Notes under the pieces: model-generated
The model's input: only the letters and a program-made list of their open reading frames with translations
Databases searched by the model: none
Told to the model about the DNA's origin: nothing
Position numbers and translations under genes: made by a program
In this document: positions 27,508-37,021 of the stretch, piece by piece
How the letters are laid out: every line of letters begins with the position of its first letter
How positions within the stretch are numbered: position 1 is the first letter of the stretch
From: Synechocystis sp. PCC 7338
Lineage (GTDB): Bacteria; Cyanobacteriota; Cyanobacteriia; Cyanobacteriales; Microcystaceae
DNA: 64,000 nucleotides
NCBI RefSeq assembly: GCF_018282115.1
Contig: NZ_CP054306.1
Location: 3,023,488-3,087,487, forward strand
Reading direction: 5' to 3'

Positions 27508-28537
27508 TACGGCGGATTTCGCGTCTAAGTATAATAGTAGCAACAATGAGTAAAATAGTTCCGTCTAATTGTGGCAGAATTTAAAATAATGCCGATTGCT
27601 GTTAAGTTTTCAACAGATTCTTTGTCTTGAGGTCTAAATCTCCGAATAAAAGCCTTGAGTTCCCACCAAAAATGTTCAATGGGATTAAAATCTGGGGAGT
27701 AGCGTTGTAAATAAATCACCTTGGCTCCTGACGCTTCGATCATTTCTTTGACTCCTTGAACTTTATGAGCATTGAGATTGTCCATAACAACGACAGCACC
27801 TTCCCAGAGTTGTGGGATGAGTTCTTCTTTGACAAAATCTATGAACAGTTCTCCATTCATAGATTTAGGTAATAATTTTAAGCATAAAATCCCCAACAAA
27901 CTCATCGCTCCTGCATAGTTGAGACGGGTGCCCCTGTAGACAGAATCAAAGTCATAGGCTCTAGTTCCCATAAGACTTCTCGGCATATCTCGCATAATTC
28001 CCAGTAAGATGCCCATTTAGTCAAGAAATACTAAATTTTCAGGTTTCTCTTTCACAATTAAATGCCAATATTCCTTTCTTGTTGAACTTCTTCTGAGCTA
28101 GCTTTGCGATTCCTTTTTGTTTTTTTTCGTGTTAATCTCAGGGTTTGTAAGAAGCGACACATGGTAGATTCGCTAATTTTAATACCAGTTCTTTCTAGCC
28201 ATAGCTCACAGTATTCTGAAAGAGTATAATCGGGATGTTCTGTCACCATTGCTATACCCTGCTCTTCTCTCCCCATCAGCTGACTAGGTTTCCCTCCACT
28301 TGGAGCTTTTGGACAAACTTGTCCCGTTTCTCGTTTTAGTTTAAGCAAATCCTGTACCGTACCGTTGTTTTGCTCACTTGAAACTGCTTTGCTACTTTTC
28401 TAATCGAGGTTTGACCGCCTTCATAGGTCTTGACTATTCTCTCTGATGTCCACTGATAGAGCAGGCATTTTACTTTTCGGTGAATTTTTACTTATGTTTG
28501 TCACCCATTTTACCACTTTGTCATGGAATCCGCCGTA
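27508..28537 (-). mobile_element. Second IS630-type element, decayed
   Basis: The ends share TACGGCGGATT(T/C)C as inverted repeats, at 27508 rightwards and, inverted, ending at 28537, each beginning with the TA target dinucleotide. The interior holds one transposase gene broken by at least three lesions. This element differs in ends and protein sequence from the IS at 6612-7560, so two separate IS630-type families are present. It lies between the VWA-macro gene and the DUF29 genes, in an accessory stretch. Confidence 0.8.
27525..28468 (-). pseudogene. Transposase pseudogene (IS630 family) with three lesions
   Basis: The reconstructed protein would start at 28468 (MPALSVDIRERIVKTYEGG) with a helix-turn-helix, continue in the segment TGQVCPKAPSGGKPSQL, and end with a DDE core containing VVVMDNLNAH and QRYSPDFNPIEHFWWELK. 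Lesions: a five-base tandem duplication ACCGT at 28356-28365 shifts the frame; a second shift lies near 28060-28085 (complement of the AAGAAAGGAATATT stretch); and a TAA at 28017-28019 falls in the catalytic frame just before MGILLG, after VFLD. Three independent lesions make a programmed frameshift unlikely, so the copy is dead. Confidence 0.8.
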
Positions 28538-28613
28538 CTGGCATCATTCATTAAATAGTGGCTTCCGGCAATCTACAATCTTCAACCTACCCCAAAAACC
28601 CAACGGCGATCGC

Positions 28614-29075
28614 CTAGGGTAACCAATCTTCATCAATTGCCTGTTCAAGCGTAGTAATAGGGTGTTCGGGAAATGTACTAAGTGGAAGTTGGGAGTGTTT
28701 GGCCGCTAATTTTCTGCCTCTTTTATACCCCTCAGCTAAATAATCCCTTGCATAATTACGCAAACTCGGACTATCCTCCAATACTTGAAGAAATTGTAAG
28801 CGAAAATTTAAGATTTCCCTTTCCCAATGCTCTTGATTCCGAACAAGTTCTGCTTGCCAGTAAACAATCAAAAGGAGATGTTCAAAAATATGATTGAGAA
28901 GACTTTGTAGTTTATGTTTATCGCGCCGACTCAAGTCTTCTATCTCCTCAATCAAATTTTCCCAGTCTAGATCATCTAAGTCTTTATTCTTTAGTTTGGC
29001 AACGGTTTCCAAGACCCAAAGATTGTAATCGGTATTATAAAGATTTGTATTAGTTTTGCCGAGTTCAGCACCCAT
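28614..29075 (-). CDS. DUF29 family protein (copy 1)
   Basis: A 153-residue DUF29 protein: LYNTDYNLWVLETVAKLKN, then LIEEIEDLSRRDKHKLQSLL, HIFEHLLLIVYWQAE and WEREILNFRLQ are the characteristic segments. The fold is a helical bundle; function is unknown. DUF29 genes are multi-copy and patchily distributed in cyanobacteria. The C-terminus (HSQLPLSTFPEHPITTLEQA) closely matches the next gene, so the two are paralogues by tandem duplication. It is flanked by a dead IS element. Confidence 0.9.
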   Translation of the reverse strand: MGAELGKTNTNLYNTDYNLWVLETVAKLKNKDLDDLDWENLIEEIEDLSRRDKHKLQSLLNHIFEHLLLIVYWQAELVRNQEHWEREILNFRLQFLQVLEDSPSLRNYARDYLAEGYKRGRKLAAKHSQLPLSTFPEHPITTLEQAIDEDWLP

Positions 29076-29121
29076 AACATCTACCTCATTGATTAGTTAT
29101 AAACTTAATTCTAGTTTTCGT

Positions 29122-29592
29122 CTATTCCGGTAACCAATCCTCATCTAGTAAATCTTCCAGGGTCGTGATGGGAGCTTCTGGGAAAGTGCTGAGGGGAAGT
29201 TGAGAATGTTTGCTTGCCATTTTTTTTCCATCTAAGTAACAAGAATGAAATTTATTGTTCAGATAATTATTAAGACTAGGACTGTCTGCTAAAAGACAGT
29301 TAATTTGTTTACGATAATTAAAGATTTCCCGTTCCCAATGCCCCCTATTTCTGTACTTTTCTGCCTGCCAATACTGCAAAATTAGGAGGTGTTCAATTAA
29401 TTTCATGAGCAGACTTTCAAGTTTTCGCTTATCTCGCCGGCCCAAATCTTCTATCTCCTCAATTAAATTTTCTAAGTCTAGGGCAGAAAATTCTTGCCTT
29501 TTAAGTTTTGCCGCCATATCTAACACCCAGAGGTTATAGTCGGTGTCATACAAAGTTTTGCTTTCGGTGAGTTCTACAACCATACTTTTCAC
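29122..29592 (-). CDS. DUF29 family protein (copy 2)
   Basis: A 156-residue DUF29 protein, upstream paralogue of the gene at 28614-29075, with LYDTDYNLWVLDMAAKLKR, LIEEIEDLGRRDKRKLESLL, WEREIFNYRKQI and the shared tail HSQLPLSTFPEAPITTLEDL. It starts at 29592, or at 29583 (MVVELTESK). The 46-bp spacing and shared strand suggest one transcript. Conservation is highest at the two ends and in the central helices, while the region around residues 95-120 differs, as expected for diverging copies. Function unknown. Confidence 0.9.
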   Translation of the reverse strand: MKSMVVELTESKTLYDTDYNLWVLDMAAKLKRQEFSALDLENLIEEIEDLGRRDKRKLESLLMKLIEHLLILQYWQAEKYRNRGHWEREIFNYRKQINCLLADSPSLNNYLNNKFHSCYLDGKKMASKHSQLPLSTFPEAPITTLEDLLDEDWLPE

Positions 29593-29762
29593 CCCAATCA
29601 GTTAATCGATTATAAACGGGATTTTTGGTGATTATTAAGGGCTTATCGTTCTCAAAGTCCCGATATTAGAGACTGTCCCCCAAACTGGCATCTTGAGTCT
29701 GATGTGACTAGAATCGGAAATAGGTTTATGTTCACATTTGTTTACAATCACTTACCGCTACC

Positions 29763-30728
29763 ATGGTCAAACCCGTTAGCTTGCTCCGTGCCCAATCCTA
29801 CGAAGCAGTAAGTTTACTGGCTTCCCTGAGAACTTTGCTCGAACCCTTGGGGGGCATGGGCAACTTTGTTAAGCCAGGCGATCGGGTTTTGCTAAAGCCC
29901 AACTTGTTAACTGGCAACCGACCGGGCAGAGAATGTATTACCCGTCCCGAAATAGTGGCCGCCGTGGCCCAACTGGTGCAGGAAGCAGGCGGTAAGCCTT
30001 TTATGGGGGATAGTCCTGCGTTTGGGTCAGCCCGAGGTGTGGCAGAAAATAATGGCTATTTACCCCTATTGCAGGCGTTGGACATTCCCATTGTAGAATT
30101 CCGAGGAGGGCGCTACGCCACTGATAGTGATAATTTCAACCATTTACGTCTATCCAAGGAAGCGATGGATGCAGACGTGGTGATCAACCTACCCAAACTC
30201 AAATCCCATTCCCAATTGACCATGACCATGGGGGTGAAAAACCTATTTGGTTGCGTCCCCGGCAAAATGAAGGCTTGGTGGCACATGGAAGCTGGCAAGG
30301 ATGCGAATCGCTTTGGGGAAATGCTGGTGGAAACTGCCAAGGCGATCGCCCCGGATTTAACTATTTTGGATGGCATTATGGCCCATGAAGGCAATGGCCC
30401 GATGCACGGTGACCCCAGGGAAGTGGGGTTATTGGCCGCTGGCCCCGATGTGTTTGCCCTGGATTTTGTCATCACCGATATTTTGCAACTAGACCCCGCT
30501 ACTATTCCCACCATGGCCGCCCAGGAACGCCTAGGACTCAATCCCACCGCCGCTGAATTGACCTTTCCTCTCGCCCATCCCCGGGATTTCCTAGTGGAAA
30601 ATTGGAAACTACCGGAAGTGTTGATGCCTATTGATTTTGGACTGCCCCGGGTATTGCGATCCACGTTCAAACACTTTTACATTCGCTTTGTCAAGGAACC
30701 CTTACATATCTATACGGGGAAAGCTTAG
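29763..30728 (+). CDS. DUF362 family protein
   Basis: A 321-residue protein with the DUF362 pattern: GDRVLLKPNLLTGNRPGREC, then TRPEIVAAVAQLVQEAGG, MGDSPAFGSARG, VINLPKLKSHSQLTMTMGVK and LTILDGIMAHEGNGPMHGDP. Many relatives carry an iron-sulfur ferredoxin domain at one end; none is visible here, so this is the short form. The biochemical role is not established. It starts at the ATG at 29763. It stands alone, followed by a 264-bp gap. Confidence 0.87.
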   Translation: MVKPVSLLRAQSYEAVSLLASLRTLLEPLGGMGNFVKPGDRVLLKPNLLTGNRPGRECITRPEIVAAVAQLVQEAGGKPFMGDSPAFGSARGVAENNGYLPLLQALDIPIVEFRGGRYATDSDNFNHLRLSKEAMDADVVINLPKLKSHSQLTMTMGVKNLFGCVPGKMKAWWHMEAGKDANRFGEMLVETAKAIAPDLTILDGIMAHEGNGPMHGDPREVGLLAAGPDVFALDFVITDILQLDPATIPTMAAQERLGLNPTAAELTFPLAHPRDFLVENWKLPEVLMPIDFGLPRVLRSTFKHFYIRFVKEPLHIYTGKA

Positions 30729-30992
30729 TTACGGCAACTTTCGTCAAATAGGCTACATAAAGCCCGCCGTTCCGGCCTTAACCTGAAGATAAGACATAAA
30801 GTCAATATCACCCTCCGATTGCTAGAGGTCGCCCATTGCTTCAGTGGCGGCTTTCTTTTTCGTGTTTATCCATGCTTTAGAAATGAACATTCATGGCTGA
30901 ATTTGGGCTGAATTTAAATTTTTCGTTACTGCCCACTAGGGGCGATCGCCGTGGTGGGGGCAGGGGGTTTGTTAAGATTCTAAAAACTGCAA

Positions 30993-31385
30993 ATGGCGCT
31001 CCCCATGCTCATGGACTGGATTCCTTTCGAAATTCCCATTAATACGGCGATGATTGCCGGTGCTACCCTATGGGCATTGGGGCTTTACCTAACCTGGGGC
31101 GCCGGGCGTAATTGGCTGATTGAACAGTTGCAACGATGGTTTAATTTTGCGGAGCGTTCCCTCTACACTTCTGTGGAGGAATATGAGCGTACCAGGGAAG
31201 CGAGGGAAGCCCAGAATGCTTTCTATGCTTCGGTGATGAGTATTTTGCCCTTCCTCGTCCTGGGAGCCCTCTGTAATTGGGGCGTTAAATGGGGCTTAGG
31301 GGGGAGTTGGTCCATTAGCTTGGCCATATTGACGGTGTTCACGGGGGCAGTTTATGCGTTGGGTAAACAAAATAGCAATGAGTAG
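30993..31385 (+). CDS. Small membrane protein, conserved hypothetical
   Basis: A 130-residue protein with a first helix at about residues 16-36 (INTAMIAGATLWALGLYLTWG), an amphipathic charged middle (FAERSLYTSVEEYERTREAR) and two further helices at about 80-100 and 106-123. I do not recognise the family. The start could be 30993 or the nearby Met codons (MLMDW). It overlaps the start of the downstream oligopeptide-binding protein gene (ATG at 31378 lies inside its last codons), so the two are translationally coupled and may act together at the membrane. Confidence 0.68.
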   Translation: MALPMLMDWIPFEIPINTAMIAGATLWALGLYLTWGAGRNWLIEQLQRWFNFAERSLYTSVEEYERTREAREAQNAFYASVMSILPFLVLGALCNWGVKWGLGGSWSISLAILTVFTGAVYALGKQNSNE

Positions 31386-33234
31386 GGTGGTGGAGCAAAG
31401 AAAGACGGTGATCGCCAGGGAAAAAAATCCAGGCCAGCAAAATTATCCGTCCGGTCGGAGTTGGGGGCAAAAATTAATCAGTACGGTGTTGTGTTGCCTA
31501 GTCATGGCCTTTTCCCTGGGAGGGTGTTTTTCACCGGAACTGAAGGACCAGGTGGTTTTTTCCGTGCTCAGTGACCCCAAAACCTTCAACGCGGTGCTGT
31601 CCCAGGAATCCCCCAACGTTTTTGGTTATATCTACGAAGGGCTAATCAGGGAAAATCCCCTCACTGGGGAAAGAACACCAGCTTTGGCACAAAGTTGGGA
31701 AATTTCGCCGGATAATTTGACCATCACTTTTACCCTCAGGGACGGTCTACGCTGGTCGGACGGAGAACCCCTCACCGTCGATGACGTACTATTTTCCTAC
31801 AATGATCTTTATTTAAACCCCAAAATTCCCAATAATTACCGGGACGGTTTGAAGGTGGGAGAAAGTCAGGCCGAACCGAAGATCACAAAAGTAGGCGATC
31901 GCCAGGTGGCTTTTAACATCCCAGAACCCTTTGCCCCCTTTTTAGACACAGCCCAATTTCCGATTTTGCCCGCCCATATTCTGCGGGAAACGGTGGAAAA
32001 GACCGATGAAAATGGTAATCCTTTACTTTTGAGCACCTGGGGCACCAACACTCCCCCGGATCAAATTGTGGTCAACGGTCCCTATAAATTAGCCCGCTAC
32101 GTCACCAGCCAACGGGTAATTTTTAGTAAGAATCCCTACTACTGGGAAAAGGGCCCCAACGGTGAATCCCTACCCTATATTCCCCGGGTGGTGTGGGCCA
32201 TTGTGGAAAGCACCGATACATCCCTGCTGCAATTTCGTTCTGGTAGTTTAGATTCCCTGGGAGTGCCGCCGGAATCCTTTTCCCTGCTCAAACAGGAAGA
32301 GGAACGGGGTAATTTCGTCATTTACAACGGTGGTCCTACCTACACCAGTACCTATTTAACTTTTAATCTCAACCAAGGTAAGCGCCAGGGCAAACCCCTC
32401 GTGGACCCAATTAAATCTCGCTGGTTTAATAATCTTAATTTCCGCCAGGCGATCGCCTATGGCATTGACCGGGAAAGAATGGTTAATAACATTTATCGGG
32501 GACTGGGGGAAAAGCAAAATTCCTTCATTCCTGTGCAATCTCCCTTTTTTAATCCCGATGTCAAAGTCTATAGCTATGACCCAGAAAAAGCGCAAGCATT
32601 ACTAAAAGCCGGGGGGTTTACCTACAACAATCAACAACAATTATTGGATGATCAGGGTAACCGTGTCCGCTTTGTGCTCAACACCAACGCCGGCAATAAA
32701 GTGCGGGAAGCTTTGGGTACCCAAATTCAAGAAGATCTAAGTAAATTGGGCATTCAGGTGGACTTTAGTCCCATCAGTTTTGGCGTGTTAGTGGACAAAT
32801 TAAGCAATAGTTTGGAATGGGATGCGGTGGTTTTAGGACTGACCGGGGGCAACGATCCCCATATACCTAATGTTTGGTACGTTAAGGGCAATTTGCATAT
32901 GTTTAACCAGCATCCCCAGGCCGGCGCCCAGCCGTTGCAAGGACAAACGGTGGCTCCCTGGGAGCAGAACATTGCCAATTTGGCCCTAAAAGCTTCCCAA
33001 ATTATTCCCCAGCAAGAACGCAGTCTGGTTTACGACCAAATGCAGATGGAGGTGCAGGAATATTTACCCTTTATTTATTTGGTGAGTCCCTATTCCCTTT
33101 CGGCGGTGAGGAATCGCTTTTGCGGCATTGAATATTCCGCCCTAGGGGGAGCGTTCTGGAATTTACCTTCCATTAGTTTTTGTGACCATCCACCACTGGC
33201 GGAGACTAGTTCTGCTGGGCCGGGGGAGGAGTAG
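31378..33234 (+). CDS. ABC transporter peptide/solute-binding lipoprotein (family 5)
   Basis: A 618-residue extracytoplasmic solute-binding protein. The leader ends in AFSLGGCF, a lipobox placing the lipid on that Cys. The mature part has the family 5 layout: VFSVLSDPKTFNAVLSQES, FTLRDGLRWSDGEPLTVDDV, FRQAIAYGIDRERMVNNIY and WDAVVLGLTGGNDPH. Such proteins bind oligopeptides or similar ligands for an ABC importer (Dpp/Opp type). No permease or ATPase gene is adjacent. The ATG at 31378 is chosen because it precedes the leader and overlaps the upstream gene's stop. The 3' end overlaps the convergent TPR gene by 29 bp. Confidence 0.88.
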   Translation: MSRVVEQRKTVIAREKNPGQQNYPSGRSWGQKLISTVLCCLVMAFSLGGCFSPELKDQVVFSVLSDPKTFNAVLSQESPNVFGYIYEGLIRENPLTGERTPALAQSWEISPDNLTITFTLRDGLRWSDGEPLTVDDVLFSYNDLYLNPKIPNNYRDGLKVGESQAEPKITKVGDRQVAFNIPEPFAPFLDTAQFPILPAHILRETVEKTDENGNPLLLSTWGTNTPPDQIVVNGPYKLARYVTSQRVIFSKNPYYWEKGPNGESLPYIPRVVWAIVESTDTSLLQFRSGSLDSLGVPPESFSLLKQEEERGNFVIYNGGPTYTSTYLTFNLNQGKRQGKPLVDPIKSRWFNNLNFRQAIAYGIDRERMVNNIYRGLGEKQNSFIPVQSPFFNPDVKVYSYDPEKAQALLKAGGFTYNNQQQLLDDQGNRVRFVLNTNAGNKVREALGTQIQEDLSKLGIQVDFSPISFGVLVDKLSNSLEWDAVVLGLTGGNDPHIPNVWYVKGNLHMFNQHPQAGAQPLQGQTVAPWEQNIANLALKASQIIPQQERSLVYDQMQMEVQEYLPFIYLVSPYSLSAVRNRFCGIEYSALGGAFWNLPSISFCDHPPLAETSSAGPGEE

Positions 33235-34003
33235 GGGCTGGGGTCGGCACCACAATGGGGGGAGTTTGATATTCTTTGACCTTATCCTCTAGATATTTAA
33301 AGCGGGCTTGTAACTTATTGAGGCGATCGCTGCTCTGACGATTTTCTTGCCGTTGCTGATTTAGAGCAGCTTCAAACTCCCGCCGTAGGGCTTTCTGCTC
33401 CCCAATCAGTTGGGCAATGGTGTCGTTTTGACTTTTGATAGTGTTTTGTAAATCTTCCAAACGGGCCTTTTCTTCGATTACAAACGGCAGTCCCCCCTGG
33501 AGAAAATAGTATATTCCCCCCCCGCAAAGCACAGCCCCTGCAAAGATCAGACCCCCCATTAAAGTGCGGAAATAGCTCCTCTGCCGCCGTCGAAATTCCC
33601 CCAGCAAATTCAGCGCTTCTTCACAACTAGGGTCTAAAGATAGACATTGGCGCACCCGTAAATGCATTTGATCCGCATCCTGGCTACGGTGATGGTATTT
33701 CCACTTACCAAAGTGGGCCTGGGCGGAACAGAGCAAAAACTGGGACTTTCCCGGGTTAAAGGCGATGGCATCGTCCAACTCCGCAATGGCATCATCCCAA
33801 TAGCCCAAACGCATATAGCCCTGGGCCCTGGTGAAATGGTCGGTTGCCTGTTTTTGGGCGGCCTGGATCTCCTCCGGCTCAATGCCCAACTCCCCGGCGA
33901 TCGCCTCTAGTTCAGCGCTGGTGGGAATGCGCTGGGTGGATTGACTTAACTCGGTCACCCGTTGGATATAGTTCTCAATTACCCCGCTGTGAACCAATGC
34001 CAT
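33206..34003 (-). CDS. TPR-like protein with membrane anchor and coiled coil
   Basis: A 265-residue protein. An N-terminal helical region (TSAELEAIAGELGIEPEEIQ) precedes TPR-like repeats (ATDHFTRAQGYMRLGYWDDA, AIAFNPGKSQFLLCSAQAHF). One transmembrane helix lies at about residues 148-168 (LMGGLIFAGAVLCGGGIYYF), then a long coiled coil (about 178-240) and a proline-rich tail. It is probably anchored with the coiled coil on the other side of the membrane, a scaffold-like layout. No enzymatic motif. Convergent overlap of 29 bp with the solute-binding protein gene. Confidence 0.8.
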   Translation of the reverse strand: MALVHSGVIENYIQRVTELSQSTQRIPTSAELEAIAGELGIEPEEIQAAQKQATDHFTRAQGYMRLGYWDDAIAELDDAIAFNPGKSQFLLCSAQAHFGKWKYHHRSQDADQMHLRVRQCLSLDPSCEEALNLLGEFRRRQRSYFRTLMGGLIFAGAVLCGGGIYYFLQGGLPFVIEEKARLEDLQNTIKSQNDTIAQLIGEQKALRREFEAALNQQRQENRQSSDRLNKLQARFKYLEDKVKEYQTPPIVVPTPAPTPPPAQQN

Positions 34004-34267
34004 GGCCTAGTTGTCCTCGGCGCTAATCTAATGTCTTCCTCGATAATTCTAGCTTAGGAGTTTGGCTGGGCCTTTGGGACGGGGACCAAAAGGGAAAACG
34101 ACTCCATGGAAGAACAGGGAGATAGGTTTTGGGTACTCAACAACCGGAAACGGGAAACAATTCGGGTTTAACCCCCCTGTAACCAACGAGTGGGGGAGTC
34201 TTGCAACTTTTACAAGCGGAAATTCCCCTTCCTCGCTTTACTAGGGAGGAATAGCTCTTAACAAGTT

Positions 34268-35551
34268 CTAACCAAACTGTTCTTCTACCTCCAAATCAAA
34301 CAGCATTTTGAGGGAGCGCAGGCATTGTTTACGGGCTTCAATGTCTTGCTGGGCCCGCAGTTGCACCATGGGTTCGTGGAGAATTTTGTTGACAATGCCC
34401 CGGGTGAGGGCTTCAATCACTTCCTGGTGTTTTTCGGCAAACTCGCTACCTAGGCGGGAGAGCGCTTTTTCCAATTCCTGCTCCCGGATGTCTTCCACTT
34501 TACTGCGAAGGGAACTGATGGTGGGGACCGTTTCCAGCGATCGCCACCAGAGGTCAAAGGCGGCAATTTCTTCTTCCAGTAACCCCTCTGCCTGCCTGGC
34601 CATCTGCCGACGGCTGGCTTGGTTTTGGGCCACCACTTCCTTGAGGTCATCCACATTGAAAGCTCGCACTTGTTCCATGCCATGGACATCGGCCGCCACG
34701 TTCCGAGGCACGGAAATATCCACTAGCATTAAGCTCTTGCGGTTAACTACACAGCTAGTCAAGTTCTGGCAATCCAAAATTGGTTCCGTCGCCCCAGTGC
34801 TGGTGAAGACAATGTCCCCAGCGGTGATCGCCGTAAACATCTCGGTGAGGGGACAGAGGGTCAGTTGGGCTTGGGGAAATTGATTAGCTAAATCCTGGGA
34901 ACGGCGTTGGGAACGGTTAACAATGGTGATGTCTGTAGCTCCCTTGGCCAACAAATGTTTCACCAGCAAGCAAGCCATTTTACCAGCCCCGATAATGACA
35001 GTTTTTTGGCTCGATAAATCTACCTGACGATGGACTAATTCCACTGCGGCGGAACTGATGGACACAGCCCCCGTACCAATATCCGTTTCAGTTCTGACCC
35101 GACGACCGGCGGTAATGGCCTGTTTAAATAGGCGATCGAGCAGACGACCCACCCCTTTATATTTCTGTCCTAACTTATGGGTAGTACGCACTTGGGCGAG
35201 GATTTGCCCTTCCCCCAGCACCAAACTTTCCAGCCCAGCGGCGACCCGCATCAAATGGCGGACCGCATCTTCGTGGAGGAGGGTAAACAAATAACGACGT
35301 AGGGTTGCCAGGGGAATATTGCCAGTTTCGGAAAGGAATTGGGTAATTTCCACCACCCCCTTTTCCGTGTCCGTCACCACCGCGTAAATTTCCAGGCGGT
35401 TACAGGTGCTAATGACAGTGACTTCTTCGATGTGGGGATAACTCCGCAGATGGGTTAACGCTTCCTCCAACTTAGCTTCTTGGATGCTGAGTTTTTCGCG
35501 AATTTCCACCGGGGCTGTCTTATGGCTCAGTCCCACAACGGCAATATTCAT
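34268..35551 (-). CDS. hemA: Glutamyl-tRNA reductase
   Basis: A 427-residue enzyme from the ATG at 35551 ([20 protein letters not shown]). A strong AGGAGA ribosome-binding site lies five bases before it; the frame stays open further upstream, but 427 residues matches the cyanobacterial family. Cys50 in [10 protein letters not shown] is the catalytic nucleophile that takes glutamate from its tRNA. The NADPH domain has [20 protein letters not shown], and the C-terminal dimerisation helices follow. It makes glutamate-1-semialdehyde, the first committed step to chlorophyll, haem and bilins, and is normally tightly regulated. It is divergent from nothing adjacent: the upstream gene at 35685 is on the same strand. 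Confidence 0.97.
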   Translation of the reverse strand: MNIAVVGLSHKTAPVEIREKLSIQEAKLEEALTHLRSYPHIEEVTVISTCNRLEIYAVVTDTEKGVVEITQFLSETGNIPLATLRRYLFTLLHEDAVRHLMRVAAGLESLVLGEGQILAQVRTTHKLGQKYKGVGRLLDRLFKQAITAGRRVRTETDIGTGAVSISSAAVELVHRQVDLSSQKTVIIGAGKMACLLVKHLLAKGATDITIVNRSQRRSQDLANQFPQAQLTLCPLTEMFTAITAGDIVFTSTGATEPILDCQNLTSCVVNRKSLMLVDISVPRNVAADVHGMEQVRAFNVDDLKEVVAQNQASRRQMARQAEGLLEEEIAAFDLWWRSLETVPTISSLRSKVEDIREQELEKALSRLGSEFAEKHQEVIEALTRGIVNKILHEPMVQLRAQQDIEARKQCLRSLKMLFDLEVEEQFG

Positions 35552-35684
35552 GGGTTCTCCTAAAGGATTCTCTAATAAGGTGGTGGTCGCAAAAATTACG
35601 ACGTTTTTTGTTAAACAAGTTTCTCTAATCTTTGCAATGTAGTCCGAATGGCAGACCACAATCAAGGGTCAATCCCGCCGGGGC

Positions 35685-36470
35685 TCATGAATTTTTGTTA
35701 AGTAAAACTAGCTCCGGTAACCATTGGGAACTTTGCAAAATCTTTTGTAGGGATAATTCTTTTTCCAGCAAACAGGCGTGGCCGCTGTGGGGCAATATTT
35801 TCACCATCGCCTTGGGAAGATGGGCCTGTAACTTGTGAGCTTCTTCTACGGAGGGCAGTAGTAAATCCCGACCACTGGCCAAAATTAAGCTGGGGGCACT
35901 GATTTTTCCCAGGTCCAATCCCTGTTGGTTGAAATTTTGCAATAGAGCTAACCGTTGGGCCACGATCGCCGGGGGAATGGAGCGCATGGCATTGAGCAAT
36001 TGGCGACGATCCCGGGGCTGTAACCGTTCTACGGCGGCTAAAAAGGGTAACCCGGTGAGGGTAGTGACCGTTTGTAGAGCGCTGGGCAACCACTGATGGA
36101 AAGGAATGCCCCACTGTAACCAAGGACGACGGTCAAAGGCGGTGGCGGGATTGACCAAAATCAACTTGGCCACTTCCTGGGGATATAAACAGCTATAGGC
36201 CAGAGCTAGGCATCCCCCGAAGGATTCTCCACAGAAGTAGAGGGGCAACGTTAACCCCTCCTGTTGCTGGATTAATTGGTGTAATCCCTTGGCGATCGCC
36301 GACCAATCGTCTGGAAGAGGCCCTGGAGTCAGGCGCAGAGCTAGCAGGTTAAAGTAATCAAGCAACTCCGGCCGCTGCCGATAAAACAATTTACCCGTGC
36401 CATCCAACCCAGGTAAATAAAGCAAGCTTGGCCGTTGACGATCGGGGGGATGAAGATTAACTAACTGCAT
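35685..36470 (-). CDS. Alpha/beta-hydrolase fold protein
   Basis: A 261-residue protein with [20 protein letters not shown] (strand and oxyanion loop), [17 protein letters not shown] (nucleophile Ser), [14 protein letters not shown] (acid strand) and [13 protein letters not shown] (catalytic His). All three triad members are visible, so it is probably an active hydrolase; the substrate is unknown. It lies upstream of hemA on the same strand with a gap of about 130 bp and is divergent from ycf51 (39 bp between starts), so the two promoters overlap. Confidence 0.85.
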   Translation of the reverse strand: MQLVNLHPPDRQRPSLLYLPGLDGTGKLFYRQRPELLDYFNLLALRLTPGPLPDDWSAIAKGLHQLIQQQEGLTLPLYFCGESFGGCLALAYSCLYPQEVAKLILVNPATAFDRRPWLQWGIPFHQWLPSALQTVTTLTGLPFLAAVERLQPRDRRQLLNAMRSIPPAIVAQRLALLQNFNQQGLDLGKISAPSLILASGRDLLLPSVEEAHKLQAHLPKAMVKILPHSGHACLLEKELSLQKILQSSQWLPELVLLNKNS

Positions 36471-36508
36471 TTTCTGTTAGATTTGTTGACGTAATTCTCT
36501 CCCTACCT

Positions 36509-37021
36509 ATGGACGTTACCATTTATCTTCGTTGGTCCGCCTACGCTACGATCGCCAGTTTTATTTTCATGGTGCTGGCCTTTATCTTCCGTTGGGGATT
36601 TCGCTTTCGCCTGGTGGGGGTGACGAGCTTCATGACGGTTTTAACAGTGGGTATTTTTGGCCTCGGTTTAGGCATGTTTGACCGCCCAGCGGTGGAAGGG
36701 TCGGTGCGCTTCAATCGGGTGTATGACAATGGTGCTAATCAACTTGTCATTAGTGTGCCGGTGACCGTATCCCCCACGGAAGTGGAAGCCACCCTCAAAC
36801 AGGCCGCCAATAATTACTTTTCCCTCGGCCGCATTTCCACCGATGGCAATGAACAAATGGTCATTCGGGCTAGGACTTTAATCCATCCCCAACCTGGTTT
36901 AACCAAACCCCTCTATCTAGGCTCCGCCTACCGCACCCTAGGCACCAAGGAAAACGATCAAATTGAGATTAAACTTGACCGTAAAGCCCTCCAGGAATTA
37001 GCACGCAGTCAGCCGGCATGA
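36509..37021 (+). CDS. ycf51: Ycf51-family protein
   Basis: A 170-residue protein with two N-terminal membrane helices ([16 protein letters not shown] and [20 protein letters not shown]) and a soluble C-terminal domain of mixed strands. Sequence and layout match the Ycf51 family (DUF2518) of cyanobacteria and some red-lineage plastids; function is unknown. Its stop overlaps the sppA start by four bases (ATGA), so it is the first gene of a plus-strand operon ycf51-sppA-SDR. Confidence 0.85.
   Translation: MDVTIYLRWSAYATIASFIFMVLAFIFRWGFRFRLVGVTSFMTVLTVGIFGLGLGMFDRPAVEGSVRFNRVYDNGANQLVISVPVTVSPTEVEATLKQAANNYFSLGRISTDGNEQMVIRARTLIHPQPGLTKPLYLGSAYRTLGTKENDQIEIKLDRKALQELARSQPA

Noticed and set aside
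30729-30992. Possible small RNA or terminator in the gap after the DUF362 gene
   Set aside because: The GCC/GGC-rich segments do not form a clear hairpin followed by a U tract, so nothing is called.
34308-34883. 191-codon plus-strand ORF opposite hemA
   Set aside because: Antisense to conserved HemA sequence, with Arg/Ser-rich composition and no start context.
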